Assembly: GCF_007830635.1 (NCBI RefSeq)
Contig: NZ_VLLA01000021.1
Span: 124,001-188,000, forward strand
Reading direction: 5' to 3'
Source of the DNA: Bradyrhizobium huanghuaihaiense
GTDB taxonomy: Bacteria > Pseudomonadota > Alphaproteobacteria > Rhizobiales > Xanthobacteraceae
DNA length: 64,000 nucleotides
Shown here: piece by piece, positions 1-8,832 of the stretch
Numbering within the stretch: position 1 is the stretch's first letter
Layout: each line of letters starts with the position of its first letter
Translations under genes and position numbers: made by a program
Notes under the pieces: model-generated
The model's database searches: none
What the model was told of the DNA's origin: nothing
The model's input: the letters and a program-made list of their open reading frames with translations, nothing else

Positions 1-195
1 CGATCTTATGCCCGGGCTCGGCGTGCCGTCAACGTAAACGCGTGGACGCGCACGTTCACAATCGCGGTTCCGAATGACGGAACCGCCTGTAACGTCTGGG
101 ATAATTGGATTTACGCGGTCGCCTGGTGATGGATTGTCAGCAATCGCCTTGGCTCTGCACGCCGCGCACCTGGCGCAAAAAGCCGAGGACGCGCG
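1..195. other. Intergenic left edge, no gene supported
   Basis: No reading frame here has a convincing start, ribosome binding site or recognisable protein. The stretch lies downstream of the leftward crotonase gene that stops at 196-198. Only short open frames occur and none resembles a family I know. It may hold the end or control region of a gene outside the window. Confidence 0.5.
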
Positions 196-993
196 CTACT
201 TGCCCTTCCAGACCGGCGCACGCTTGTTGAGGAAGGCGTCCATGCCCTCGCGGAAATCTTCGCTCATATAGGCCTTGAGGATCAGATCCTCGCCTTCCTC
301 GCGCGACAGCGTGCGGCGGATGCGGCGCACCGCTTCCTTGGTCGCCTCCAGCGTGAGCGGCGCGTGGCTGGCGACGAGCTTTGCGGTCTCCTCGGCACGG
401 CGCTGCAGCGTCTCGACGTCGGGCACGACCTCGTTGAGCAGGCCGAGGGCGAGAGCTTCCGGCGCCTCGACCAGGCGCGCCTTGAAGATCAGATCCTTGG
501 TGCGGGCGGGTCCCACCAGTGCGACGACGCGGCTGATGTTCGACATCGAGAGACAGTTGCCGAGCGTGCGCGCGATCGGAAAGCCCATCCGCGTCGTCTC
601 GGTGCCGATACGGAGATCGCAGCAGGCCGCGATGCCGGCGCCGCCGCCGGTGCAGGCGCCGGCGATGGCCGCGATCACGGGCACGCGGCACTGCTCGAGC
701 GTGCCGAGCACGCGGTCGATCCGCGCCTCGTAGTCGAGCGCGTCCTGCGCGGACTTGAACGCACGGAACTGGGAAATGTCCGTGCCCGAAGCGAAGGCCT
801 TGTCGCCCGCGCCGGTCAGGATCAGCGCCTTGATCGAGCGGTCGGCGTTGATCTCCTGGCAGATCTCCGCCATGCGATCATACATGGCGAAGGTCATTGC
901 GTTGCGCGCCTGGGGGCGGTTGAAGGTGATCCGCGCGATGCCGTCGGTGACGGAGTAGAGCAGGTCTTCGTTGGTCGTCGTCGGTGCGTTCAT
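196..993 (-). CDS. Enoyl-CoA hydratase/isomerase family protein (crotonase)
   Basis: This is a 265-residue crotonase-fold protein of normal family length. It shows the NRPQARNAM segment, the first oxyanion-hole region GAGDKAFASGTDISQF, and the glycine-rich GACTGGGAGIAACCDLRI segment that forms the second part of the oxyanion hole. Such enzymes hydrate, isomerise or hydrolyse acyl-CoA thioesters in the cytoplasm. The ATG at 993 is preferred over an upstream TTG because GGAAGGTGA lies about 8 nt before it. The gene follows the aminotransferase gene at 1018-2217 by only 24 bp on the same strand, so cotranscription is likely. The acyl-CoA substrate cannot be told from the sequence. Confidence 0.88.
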   Translation of the reverse strand: MNAPTTTNEDLLYSVTDGIARITFNRPQARNAMTFAMYDRMAEICQEINADRSIKALILTGAGDKAFASGTDISQFRAFKSAQDALDYEARIDRVLGTLEQCRVPVIAAIAGACTGGGAGIAACCDLRIGTETTRMGFPIARTLGNCLSMSNISRVVALVGPARTKDLIFKARLVEAPEALALGLLNEVVPDVETLQRRAEETAKLVASHAPLTLEATKEAVRRIRRTLSREEGEDLILKAYMSEDFREGMDAFLNKRAPVWKGK

Positions 994-1017
994 CGCGCTA
1001 TCACCTTCCAAGTTAGT

Positions 1018-2217
1018 TCAGGCCACCTGAGCCTTGGTCATCGGCACCACGTCGCGTCCCTTCAGGACGTCCATGGCCGCCAGCACGCCACCGCTCCGGT
1101 GCGGAATCTTTGCAAGATCCAGGCCCATCTCGACGCCGGCGAGCGTACCCATCAGCATCAGATCGTTGAAATGGCCGATATGCCCGATGCGGAAAACCTT
1201 GCCCTTCACCTTGTTCAGGCCGGTGCCGAGCGACATGTCGAAGTTTTCCAGCACGACCTTGCGGAAGGCATCGGCGTCATGGCCCTCGGGCACGCGCACG
1301 CCGGTCAGCGCCGGCGAATGCGCGGCGGGATCGGCGCATTGCGTCTCGAGGCCCCAGACCTTGACCGCGGCACGCGTCGCCGCGCTATGGCGCTTGTGGC
1401 GGGTCCAGACGTTCTCCAGCCCCTCCTCCTCCAGCATCTTCACGGCTTCACGCAGGCCATAGAGCAGATTGGTCGCCGGCGTATAGGGGAAGGTGCCGAG
1501 CTTGTTGAAGCTGATGACCTCCTGCCAGTCCCAATAGGAGCGCATGCCCGGATTGGCCTTGGCAACGGCGAGCGCCTTTTCCGACACGGCGTTGAAGCCG
1601 AGGCCGGGCGGCAGCATCAGGCCCTTCTGGGAGCCCGCAACCGAGACGTCGATGCCCCAGGCATCGTGCTCATATTCCATCGAGCCGAGACCGGAGATGG
1701 TGTCGACCATCAGCAGCGCCGGATGCTTCGTGCGGTCGAGGATCTTGCGCACCTCCGCCGGCGGCGTGACGCAGCCGGTCGAGGTCTCGTTGTGGACGAC
1801 GCAGACCGCCTTGATGGCGTGCTGCTTGTCGGCGGCAAGGCGCTGCTCGATCTCGGCGAGATCGGCGCCATGGCGCCAGTCGCTCGGGATGAAGTCGACG
1901 TCGAGCTTGAACTTGTCGGCGATGCCGCGCCACAGCACGGCGAACTGGCCGGTCTCGCACATCAAAACCTTGTCGCCGGGCGAGAACACGTTGACCATCG
2001 CCGCTTCCCAGGCGCCGGTGCCGGACGAGGGGAAGATGATCACGGGCTGCTTGGTGCGGAACACGCGCTGCATTGAGGCGAGGACCGCGAAACCGAGCTC
2101 GGCGAACTCCGGACCGCGATGATCCAGCGTCGGCATGTCCATCGCCCGCAGCACGCGGTCGGGCACGTTGGTCGGTCCTGGAATCTGTAGGAAATGCCTT
2201 CCAGTATGCACGGTCAT
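1018..2217 (-). CDS. Serine-glyoxylate aminotransferase-like class V aminotransferase (copy 1)
   Basis: This 399-residue fold-type I PLP enzyme has the family signature SSGTGAWEAA near residue 65, Asp172 in MVDTISGLGS and the probable Schiff-base Lys198 in AGSQKGLMLPPG. Relatives transfer the amino group of serine, alanine or aspartate to glyoxylate. BhcA of the beta-hydroxyaspartate cycle belongs to the same broad family, but no BhcB, BhcC or BhcD is visible here. The ATG at 2217 has GGAAGGA upstream; a longer frame reaching 2385 lacks family similarity. It is clearly paralogous to the gene at 3671-4873. The two flank a transporter gene and lie beside a glycolate-oxidase-like gene, which supports a glyoxylate role. 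Donor specificity is inferred only. Confidence 0.88.
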   Translation of the reverse strand: MTVHTGRHFLQIPGPTNVPDRVLRAMDMPTLDHRGPEFAELGFAVLASMQRVFRTKQPVIIFPSSGTGAWEAAMVNVFSPGDKVLMCETGQFAVLWRGIADKFKLDVDFIPSDWRHGADLAEIEQRLAADKQHAIKAVCVVHNETSTGCVTPPAEVRKILDRTKHPALLMVDTISGLGSMEYEHDAWGIDVSVAGSQKGLMLPPGLGFNAVSEKALAVAKANPGMRSYWDWQEVISFNKLGTFPYTPATNLLYGLREAVKMLEEEGLENVWTRHKRHSAATRAAVKVWGLETQCADPAAHSPALTGVRVPEGHDADAFRKVVLENFDMSLGTGLNKVKGKVFRIGHIGHFNDLMLMGTLAGVEMGLDLAKIPHRSGGVLAAMDVLKGRDVVPMTKAQVA

Positions 2218-2332
2218 AGGCGTCCTTCCCGGTCTAGCCTTGGTTTTGATGGCCGCCGAATAGCACCATTTGACCGGCTTGTCCCTCTCCTTGAGGCGCT
2301 TCCCATGCATAAGCGGCGGACATCCGCCGCCC

Positions 2333-3615
2333 CTATTCCGCGGCCACCATCTTGCCGGCCGGTCCCCTGCCCTCGACCTCAGCAAACGGCCGTTCCGGGT
2401 GCATCAGGAAGGCGGAAAAGCCGCCGAGCAGCAGCAGGCCCATCGACATCAGGAACGGCAGGTACCAGTTGCCGGTCGCATCGATCACGAAGCCCGCGAC
2501 CAGCGGCGAGACGATGGCCGCGAAGGCCGAGCCGGTATTCATGATTCCCGAGGCGGTGCCCGAATATTTCGGCGCGATATCCATCGGGATCGACCACATC
2601 GGGCCGATCACCAGCTCGGCGCAGAAGAAGCCGGCCGACAGGCACAGCGCGACCACGGTGATGTCGTGGACGAACAGGATCGGCAGCAGCGAGAGCAGCG
2701 CCCCCGTAAACCCTGTTACGGTGACGCTGAGCCGCGCCAGGCGGACATTGCCAGTGCGGTCGAGAATCCTGTCCGAGAGCACGCCGCCGACGCTGTCGCC
2801 GACCACGCCGGCGAAGAACACGCCGGAGGCGAACAGCGCCGAGTTCTTGATGTCGAGATTGTAGTTGTTCTTGAAGAACAGCGGCAGCCAGTTGAGGTAC
2901 AGCCACAGGCACCAGCCGTAGCAGAAATAGGTCAGCGTCACCGGCCACATCCGGCCCAGCAGCGCACCCCAGGGCACCCGCGGCCGCTCGCCGGCCGGGC
3001 GCGGCGGCAGCGCTGCAAGCTCGGCCTCGGTGATGGAAGCATGGTCCTTCGGCTCGTTGCGGAAGTACCAGACCCAGATCACGCCCCAGATCAGGCTGAC
3101 GAAGCCGAGCACGACGAAGGCGCCGCGCCAGGTCAGCCACAGGATCAGCAGCGCCACCACCGGCGGTGTCACCGCATTGCCGAGTCGGGCGAAGGAATGA
3201 GTGAGGCCTTGCGCAAAGCCGCGGCGGTTGGCCGGGTCCAATATTGCATCGCGCGCGTTGCGGTGGGGAACGTCGCGCCCTCGCCGAAACCGAGCGCGAA
3301 CCGCGCGACGAAGAGTGCAGCAAGACCGTTGACGAAGCCGGTCATGATGGTGGCGGCCGCCCAGATCATGCCGCACCAGAACAGCGTCTTGCGCGGTCCG
3401 AAATGATCGCCGACCCAGCCGCCGATCACCTGGAACAGTAGGTAAGGATAGGCGAAGGCGGAGAAGACGAGGCCGAGCTGGGTGTTCGACAGGGCCAGCT
3501 CCTTCTGGATCTCGCTCGCGGCCGTGCCGATGTTCACCCGGTCGACGTAGGTGATGAAATACATCGCGCAGAGCATCGCCAGCACGACATGCGTGGCCTT
3601 GAACCGAACCCCCAC
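2333..3615 (-). pseudogene. MFS transporter (anion:cation symporter family), frameshifted
   Basis: One MFS transporter gene is split into two frames. The N-terminal part (GTG at 3615, with GGGAGG upstream) carries TM1-TM4 and the typical YVDRVNIG and GDHFGPRKT segments, and loses its frame after ATRAMQYW. The C-terminal part resumes in another frame at DPANRRGFAQGLTHSF and runs through the remaining helices to TAG at 2333. The break lies at the GGG run 3234-3236. One extra G there restores a continuous WTPANRRGF junction and a protein of about 427 residues, normal for the family. Neighbouring genes suggest a carboxylate or hydroxyacid substrate. A real mutation and a sequencing error in the homopolymer cannot be told apart here. 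Confidence 0.85.
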
Positions 3616-3670
3616 CTCACCCCTCCCGTATCGTTGTTGTTATGATTGCTGCCCGCCTGTCCCGCGCGAT

Positions 3671-4873
3671 TTAAGTGCCGACCACCTTCAGGTGCGGCGA
3701 GGCGTTGCCTTGCGGACGCTGCTCCAAGAGCTTCATCGCAACATCGACGCCACCGGAGCGGTGCGGCACGCCCGCGACCGACAGGCCCATCTCCACGCCA
3801 GTGAGCGCGCCGAGCAGAGTGAGCGCATTGCATTCGCCGAGATGGCCGATACGGAAGACCTTTCCGGCGACCTTCGACAGGCCTGAGCCGAGCGACATGT
3901 TGTAATTGTCGAGCACGACTTTCCGGAACGCATCAGCATCATGTCCCGGCGGCATCAGCACGGCGGTCAGCACCGGCGAGAACTCTGAAGGCTCCTGGCA
4001 GAGCACTTCGAGACCCCAATGATTGACGGCGGCGCGGGTTGCGGCGGCAAGCCGCTGATGCCTGGCGAAGACGTTGTCGAGCCCTTCCTCGAGCAGCATC
4101 GCGATCGCCTCGCGCAGGCCGTAGAGCAGATTGGTCGCCGGTGTGTAGGGGAAGAAGCCTTTTGCGTTGGGCTTGAGCATCTCCTCCCAGTCGAAATAGG
4201 AGCGCGGCATCTTGTTGGTCTTGGACGCAGCCAAGGCCTTCTCCGAGATCGCGTTGAAGCCGAGCCCAGGCGGCAGCATGAAACCCTTCTGCGAGCAGCT
4301 AACGCTGACGTCGACCTTCCATTCGTCGTGGCGATAGTCGACCGAGCCGAGCGAGGAGATGGTGTCGACCATCAGCAGCGCCGGATGCGACGCGCGGTCG
4401 ATCGCGGCGCGGATCTCGGCGATGCGGCTGGTCGCGCCGGTCGAGGTCTCGTTATGCACGACCATGACGGCCTTGATCGTGCGCGCCTTGTCCTCGGTAA
4501 GCTTTGCTTCGATCACCGCGGGATCGGCGCCGCGGCGCCAGTCGCCCGGGACGAAATCGACCTCGATGCCGAAGCGGCCGGCCATCTGCCGCCACAGGGT
4601 GGCGAAATGGCCGGTCTCGACCATCAGCACCTTGTCGCCCGGCGACAGCGTGTTGACGATCGCGGCCTCCCAGGCGCCGGTCCCCGACGAGGGGAAGATG
4701 ATGACCGGGCCCTTGGTCTGGAAGATCTTCTGGCTGCCTTCGAGCACGGTGCGGCCAAGCTCGCCGAACTCCGCGCTGCGGTGGTCGATGACAGGCATGT
4801 CCATGGCGCGCAGGACACGCTCGGGGACCGGGCTCGGGCCCGGAATCTGAAGGAAATGGCGTCCCTGGTGCAT
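3671..4873 (-). CDS. Serine-glyoxylate aminotransferase-like class V aminotransferase (copy 2)
   Basis: This 400-residue paralogue of the product of 1018-2217 shares long blocks such as GRHFLQIPGP, FPSSGTGAWEAA and VVHNETSTG. The predicted PLP lysine is Lys196 in SCSQKGFMLPPG and the PLP-ring aspartate lies in MVDTISSLGS. The ATG at 4873 has GGGAGG a few bases upstream. The gene is divergent from the GntR regulator at 5007 across an AT-rich control region and reads toward the broken transporter gene, so it is probably the first gene of the leftward operon. Sequence differences from copy 1 around the active site (Cys193 instead of Gly) suggest different amino donors, which is speculative. Confidence 0.88.
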   Translation of the reverse strand: MHQGRHFLQIPGPSPVPERVLRAMDMPVIDHRSAEFGELGRTVLEGSQKIFQTKGPVIIFPSSGTGAWEAAIVNTLSPGDKVLMVETGHFATLWRQMAGRFGIEVDFVPGDWRRGADPAVIEAKLTEDKARTIKAVMVVHNETSTGATSRIAEIRAAIDRASHPALLMVDTISSLGSVDYRHDEWKVDVSVSCSQKGFMLPPGLGFNAISEKALAASKTNKMPRSYFDWEEMLKPNAKGFFPYTPATNLLYGLREAIAMLLEEGLDNVFARHQRLAAATRAAVNHWGLEVLCQEPSEFSPVLTAVLMPPGHDADAFRKVVLDNYNMSLGSGLSKVAGKVFRIGHLGECNALTLLGALTGVEMGLSVAGVPHRSGGVDVAMKLLEQRPQGNASPHLKVVGT

Positions 4874-4915
4874 GAAAACCTCCCTGTCGGCGGGTTCTGG
4901 CCGGCTCTGTTGGCT

Positions 4916-4928
4916 ATTTTGCATTCAT
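4916..4928. promoter_or_regulatory. Candidate GntR operator, copy 1
   Basis: The 13-mer ATTTTGCATTCAT lies in the AT-rich gap between aminotransferase copy 2 and the GntR gene. A near-identical 13-mer (12 of 13) occurs at 5774-5786, in the other intergenic region flanking the GntR gene. Repetition on both sides of a GntR gene fits an autoregulator that also controls its divergent and downstream neighbours. This is an inference from sequence repetition only. Confidence 0.4.
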
Positions 4929-5006
4929 TTTTTGTCGTTTCAATCGAAATTTGGTATTCGATTGTGGACGTCGACGCGACCTAACGGGCAAACTACTGTG
5001 CTGCAA

Positions 5007-5756
5007 ATGAAATCCACGATTCCCGACACCGGGGTTCCGATCACCCCGCCCGCCGGCAATGGCGGCGACCGCCAGGAAAACCGGCACGAGGCCTCGCTTC
5101 ACGGCGAGATCCTGCTGCGGCTGCGCGACTACGTGGTCGAAGGCAACATTCCGGAGGGCGCGCGCGTTCCCGAGCGGCAGCTCTGCGAGATGCTCGGCAT
5201 CTCCCGCACACCCTTGCGCGAGGCGCTGAAAGTGCTCGCGGCCGAGGGGTTGATCGAACTATTGCCCAACCGCGGCGCACGCGTGCGCCAGCTCAGCCAG
5301 CGCGACCTCGAAGAGCTGTTCGACGTCATGGCGGGACTGGAAAGCCTGGCCGGGCGGCTCGCCTGCGAAGCCATTACAGATGAGGAAATCAGCGCGATCG
5401 AGCAACTGCATTACGAGATGTACGGCCACTACCTGCACCGCGACATGCACGGCTATTTCCAGACCAACCAGCGCATCCACGAGAGCATCGTCGCGGCCGC
5501 GCGCAACGAGACGCTGAAGACCGCCTACTCCAACTTCGCCGGCCGCATTCGCCGCGTCCGCTACTCCGCCAATTTCGCCCGCAAGCGGCAGCGCTGGGCG
5601 GAAGCGATGCGCGAGCACGAGGCCATCCTCGATGCTCTGCGTCGCCGCGCCGGCAGCGAGCTCAGCGACATCCTGTTCCAGCACCTGCGCAACAAGCGGA
5701 CGGCGGCGATCGAGCACCTGACCGAGCCTCAAGAGGACGCACCGGCAGCGCCTTGA
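5007..5756 (+). CDS. GntR family transcriptional regulator (FCD subfamily)
   Basis: This 249-residue regulator has an N-terminal winged helix (about residues 30-100) with the GntR signature VPERQLCEMLGISRTPLREALKVL and the wing ELLPNRGARVRQ. An all-helical FCD effector domain follows to about residue 235, the type that usually binds carboxylates through a metal. The ATG at 5007 begins just before the family-like region. An in-frame extension to 4872 is hydrophobic and overlaps the control region, so it was rejected, although no strong ribosome binding site precedes 5007. The gene sits between leftward aminotransferase genes and a rightward oxidase operon, which it probably controls in response to a hydroxyacid or glyoxylate-related metabolite. 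Confidence 0.87.
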   Translation: MKSTIPDTGVPITPPAGNGGDRQENRHEASLHGEILLRLRDYVVEGNIPEGARVPERQLCEMLGISRTPLREALKVLAAEGLIELLPNRGARVRQLSQRDLEELFDVMAGLESLAGRLACEAITDEEISAIEQLHYEMYGHYLHRDMHGYFQTNQRIHESIVAAARNETLKTAYSNFAGRIRRVRYSANFARKRQRWAEAMREHEAILDALRRRAGSELSDILFQHLRNKRTAAIEHLTEPQEDAPAAP

Positions 5757-5773
5757 GGGCGCCCGGCTTGCTC

Positions 5774-5786
5774 ATTTTGAATTCAT
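5774..5786. promoter_or_regulatory. Candidate GntR operator, copy 2
   Basis: ATTTTGAATTCAT contains the 8-bp palindrome TGAATTCA at 5778-5785 and matches the 13-mer at 4916-4928 at 12 of 13 positions. It lies 74 bp before the start of the FAD/Fe-S oxidase gene, inside an AT-rich stretch unlike the surrounding GC-rich DNA. The position suits repression or activation of the oxidase operon. Inference only. Confidence 0.4.
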
Positions 5787-5859
5787 AATATAATCGGTCT
5801 GGAACCATAATGAATAACTCAGCAAGGCTGAGCCTCGCTGAGGCAGTCCGGGATCAGGG

Positions 5860-8832
5860 ATGACAAACGCCTCCTCGCTCGAACGGCGCCTGCGGTCGGA
5901 ATTGACCGGCGACGTCCTGTTCGACCCCTTCAGCCGCGGCCGCTACGCCACCGACGCCTCGTTCTACCAGATCATGCCATCAGGCGTGGTGGTCCCGAAG
6001 ACCATGGATGAGGCCTTGAGGGCGCTGGCGATCGCCCGCGACGAAGGCCTGAAGGTCACCCCGCGCGGCGGCGGCACCTCGCAATGCGGCCAGACCGTCA
6101 ATGACGGCCTGGTGGTGGATCTCTCCAAGCATCTCAACAGCATCCTGTCGCTCGACGTCGAGGGCCGGACCTGCGTGGTCGAGCCCGGCATCGTGCTCGA
6201 CGACCTCAACCGGCAGCTCAAAAAGCACGGCCTGTGGTTTCCGGTCGACGTTTCCACGGCCTCGCGCGCCACCATCGGCGGCATGGCCGGCAACAATTCC
6301 TGCGGCGGCCGCTCGCTTCGCTACGGGACCATGCGCGACAACACGCTGTCGATGGAGGCATCGCTCGCCGACGGCACACTGAGCCGCTTCGGCGAGGTCT
6401 CGCGCGATCTCTCCGACCTCGAGGCCAGCGACAGCACCCGCGCCCTGTTCCGCGACATGCTCGATCTCGGCAGCCGTGAGGCCGACGAGATCGCGGCGCG
6501 CTTTCCGAAAGTGCAGCGCCGCGTCGGCGGCTACAATCTCGATGCGCTGGTGCCGCGCAATGCGCCCAACAACATGGCGCATCTCTTGGTCGGCTCGGAA
6601 GGCACCCTCGCCTTCACCACCAAGGTCGAGCTGAAGCTGTGGCCTGTGATCCGCAACAAGGCGCTGGGCGTCTGCCATTTCGGCAGTTTCTACGAGGCGA
6701 TGGATGCGGCACAGCATTTGGTCAAGCTGAAGCCGATCGCGGTCGAGCTGGTCGACCGCACCATGATCGCGCTAGGCCGCGACATCGCGATGTTCCGCCC
6801 GATCATCTCCGCCGCGATCAAGGGCGATCCCGATGCCGTGCTGGTGGTCGAGTTCGCTGAGGAGGACCAGGCCGACAATCTCGTCCGTCTCAAGCAGCTC
6901 GGCGAGCTGATGGGCGATCTCGGCTTCGGCTGGAATAACGACACGCGCAAATGGGGCGGCGTGGTGGAGATCACCGAGCCGGCACTGCAGAGCGGCATCG
7001 CCGATTTCCGCGCCGCCGGCCTCAACGTCATGATGTCGATGAAGCAGGAGGGCAAGCCGGTCTCCTTCGTCGAGGATTGCGCCGTTCCGCTGCCGCATCT
7101 CGCCGACTACACCCAGCGACTGAACGAGGTGTTCGCAAAACACGGCACCAGCGGTACGATGTACGCCCATGCCTCCGAGGGCTGCCTGCACGTGCGCCCG
7201 GTATTGAACCTGAAGCTGGAGAAGGACGTCAAGGCGATGCGCGCCATCGCCGAAGAGGCCTTCGCGCTGGTCCGCGAATACAAAGGCTCGCATTCCGGCG
7301 AGCATGGCGACGGCCTGGTGCGCTCCGAATTCCACGAGACCATGTTCGGTGAGCGCTTGGTTGCCGACTTCAGGGAGGTGAAACAGCGCTTCGATCCCGC
7401 CGGCGTCCTCAATCCCGGCAAGATCGTCGATGCACCCAAAATGGACGATCGCTCGCTGTTCCGCTTCAAGCCCGATTATCGCGTCGGCGAGCTGAGGACC
7501 AGGCTCGACTGGTCGGCTTACCCCGGCGCCGGCGGCGGTTTCCAGGGGGCGGTCGAGATGTGCAACAACAACGGCGCCTGCCGCAAGCTCGAGGGTGGCG
7601 TGATGTGCCCCTCCTATCGCGCCACGCGCAACGAGAAGGACGTCACGCGGGGCCGCGCCAACACGCTGCGCCTCGCGATCTCCGGCCAGCTCGGCCCCGA
7701 CGCGCTCGCCTCCGACGAGATGATGGAGACGCTGAAACTCTGCGTCTCCTGCAAGGCTTGCCGCCACGAATGCCCGACCGGCGTCGACATGGCCAAGATG
7801 AAGATCGAGGTGCTCGCGGCGCGCGCAGCCAGCCACGGCTTGAGCTTGCGCGACCGCCTTGTCGGCTACCTGCCGCGCTATGCCGGCCTTGCGGCCCGCT
7901 TCGCGCCGCTCGCCAACTTGCGCAACCACAGTCCACCGCTGCGAAAGCTGTTCGAGCGCTTTGCCGGCATCAGCGCGCGCCGGGCGCTGCCCGCCTTCCG
8001 CAGCGATGTGTTCGTGCCGCCAGCTGACAGCGTCGGCCCGGAGAGCGGCCGCGAGGTCGTGCTGTTCACCGATACCTTCAACCGCATCTATGAGCGCGAG
8101 AATCTCGACGCCGCGCTCCGCGTGCTCGCGGCCGGCGGCTATCGCGTGCACCTGCCGAAGCCTGTGAGCGGCAGCCGGCCTCTGTGCTGCGGCCGCACGT
8201 TCCTCTCGGCTGGTCTCGTCGACGAAGCCAAAGCAGAGCTCGACCGGCTGGTCTCCGCCTTCGCGCCATACGCGGCGCGCGGCGTGCCGATCATCGGCCT
8301 CGAGCCGAGCTGCCTCTTGACGCTGCGCGACGAGCTCGCATCGCTGCGCAAGGACAACGACGCCAAGGCCGTCGGCGCGCACGCCCTCACCTTCGAAGAG
8401 TTTCTCGTGCGCGAGGCCGAGGCCGGACGGCTGCAACTGCCGCTCGGCAACGTCACTGAGAAGGCCGTGGTGCACGGCCATTGCCATCAAAAGTCCTTCG
8501 GCGCCTTCAAGCCGGTCGAGCAGGTGCTGCGCCTCGTCCCCGGCCTCAAGGTCGAAACCATCGAGTCGAGCTGCTGCGGCATGGCCGGCGCCTTCGGCTA
8601 TGGTGCGGACACCTACGATGCCTCGATCGAGATGGCCGAGCTGTCGCTGCTGCCCGCCGTGCGGCGCGCGGAGCCGAGCACGCTGGTCGTCGCCGACGGC
8701 ACCTCCTGCCGCCACCAGATCCACGACGGCACGCAGCGCGAGGCGCTTCACGTCGCGCGCGTGCTGGCGATGAGCCTCGATCGCGCTGAAACCAATTCCA
8801 CTCCCGTGACAAAGGAACCAAGCCATGGCTGA
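5860..8832 (+). CDS. Fused GlcD-GlcF-like FAD/Fe-S 2-hydroxyacid dehydrogenase
   Basis: This 990-residue protein joins an FAD-linked oxidase to an Fe-S subunit. The N-terminal PCMH-type FAD domain has PRGGGTSQCGQ near residue 70 and NNSCGGRSLRYG near 145, followed by the FAD-oxidase C domain with HSGEHGDGLVRSE near 480. The C-terminal half carries Cys568, Cys574 and MCPSY, then a ferredoxin-type CVSCKACRHECP from residue 628, and two CCG-type cysteine motifs (CCG near 776 and 905). The layout is that of YdiJ-like and D-lactate or glycolate dehydrogenases, which pass electrons to the quinone pool at the membrane. Beside two glyoxylate aminotransferases and GlcG, glycolate or a related D-2-hydroxyacid is the likely substrate. 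It overlaps the next gene by 8 bp. Confidence 0.9.
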   Translation: MTNASSLERRLRSELTGDVLFDPFSRGRYATDASFYQIMPSGVVVPKTMDEALRALAIARDEGLKVTPRGGGTSQCGQTVNDGLVVDLSKHLNSILSLDVEGRTCVVEPGIVLDDLNRQLKKHGLWFPVDVSTASRATIGGMAGNNSCGGRSLRYGTMRDNTLSMEASLADGTLSRFGEVSRDLSDLEASDSTRALFRDMLDLGSREADEIAARFPKVQRRVGGYNLDALVPRNAPNNMAHLLVGSEGTLAFTTKVELKLWPVIRNKALGVCHFGSFYEAMDAAQHLVKLKPIAVELVDRTMIALGRDIAMFRPIISAAIKGDPDAVLVVEFAEEDQADNLVRLKQLGELMGDLGFGWNNDTRKWGGVVEITEPALQSGIADFRAAGLNVMMSMKQEGKPVSFVEDCAVPLPHLADYTQRLNEVFAKHGTSGTMYAHASEGCLHVRPVLNLKLEKDVKAMRAIAEEAFALVREYKGSHSGEHGDGLVRSEFHETMFGERLVADFREVKQRFDPAGVLNPGKIVDAPKMDDRSLFRFKPDYRVGELRTRLDWSAYPGAGGGFQGAVEMCNNNGACRKLEGGVMCPSYRATRNEKDVTRGRANTLRLAISGQLGPDALASDEMMETLKLCVSCKACRHECPTGVDMAKMKIEVLAARAASHGLSLRDRLVGYLPRYAGLAARFAPLANLRNHSPPLRKLFERFAGISARRALPAFRSDVFVPPADSVGPESGREVVLFTDTFNRIYERENLDAALRVLAAGGYRVHLPKPVSGSRPLCCGRTFLSAGLVDEAKAELDRLVSAFAPYAARGVPIIGLEPSCLLTLRDELASLRKDNDAKAVGAHALTFEEFLVREAEAGRLQLPLGNVTEKAVVHGHCHQKSFGAFKPVEQVLRLVPGLKVETIESSCCGMAGAFGYGADTYDASIEMAELSLLPAVRRAEPSTLVVADGTSCRHQIHDGTQREALHVARVLAMSLDRAETNSTPVTKEPSHG

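Noticed and set aside
364..2076. Rightward open frame (570 codons) opposite the first crotonase and aminotransferase
   Set aside because: It runs antisense through two recognised genes; composition is that of a GC shadow.
1018..4873. Beta-hydroxyaspartate cycle cluster (BhcABCD)
   Set aside because: The aminotransferases resemble BhcA in family, but no dehydratase, aldolase or iminosuccinate reductase genes occur nearby.
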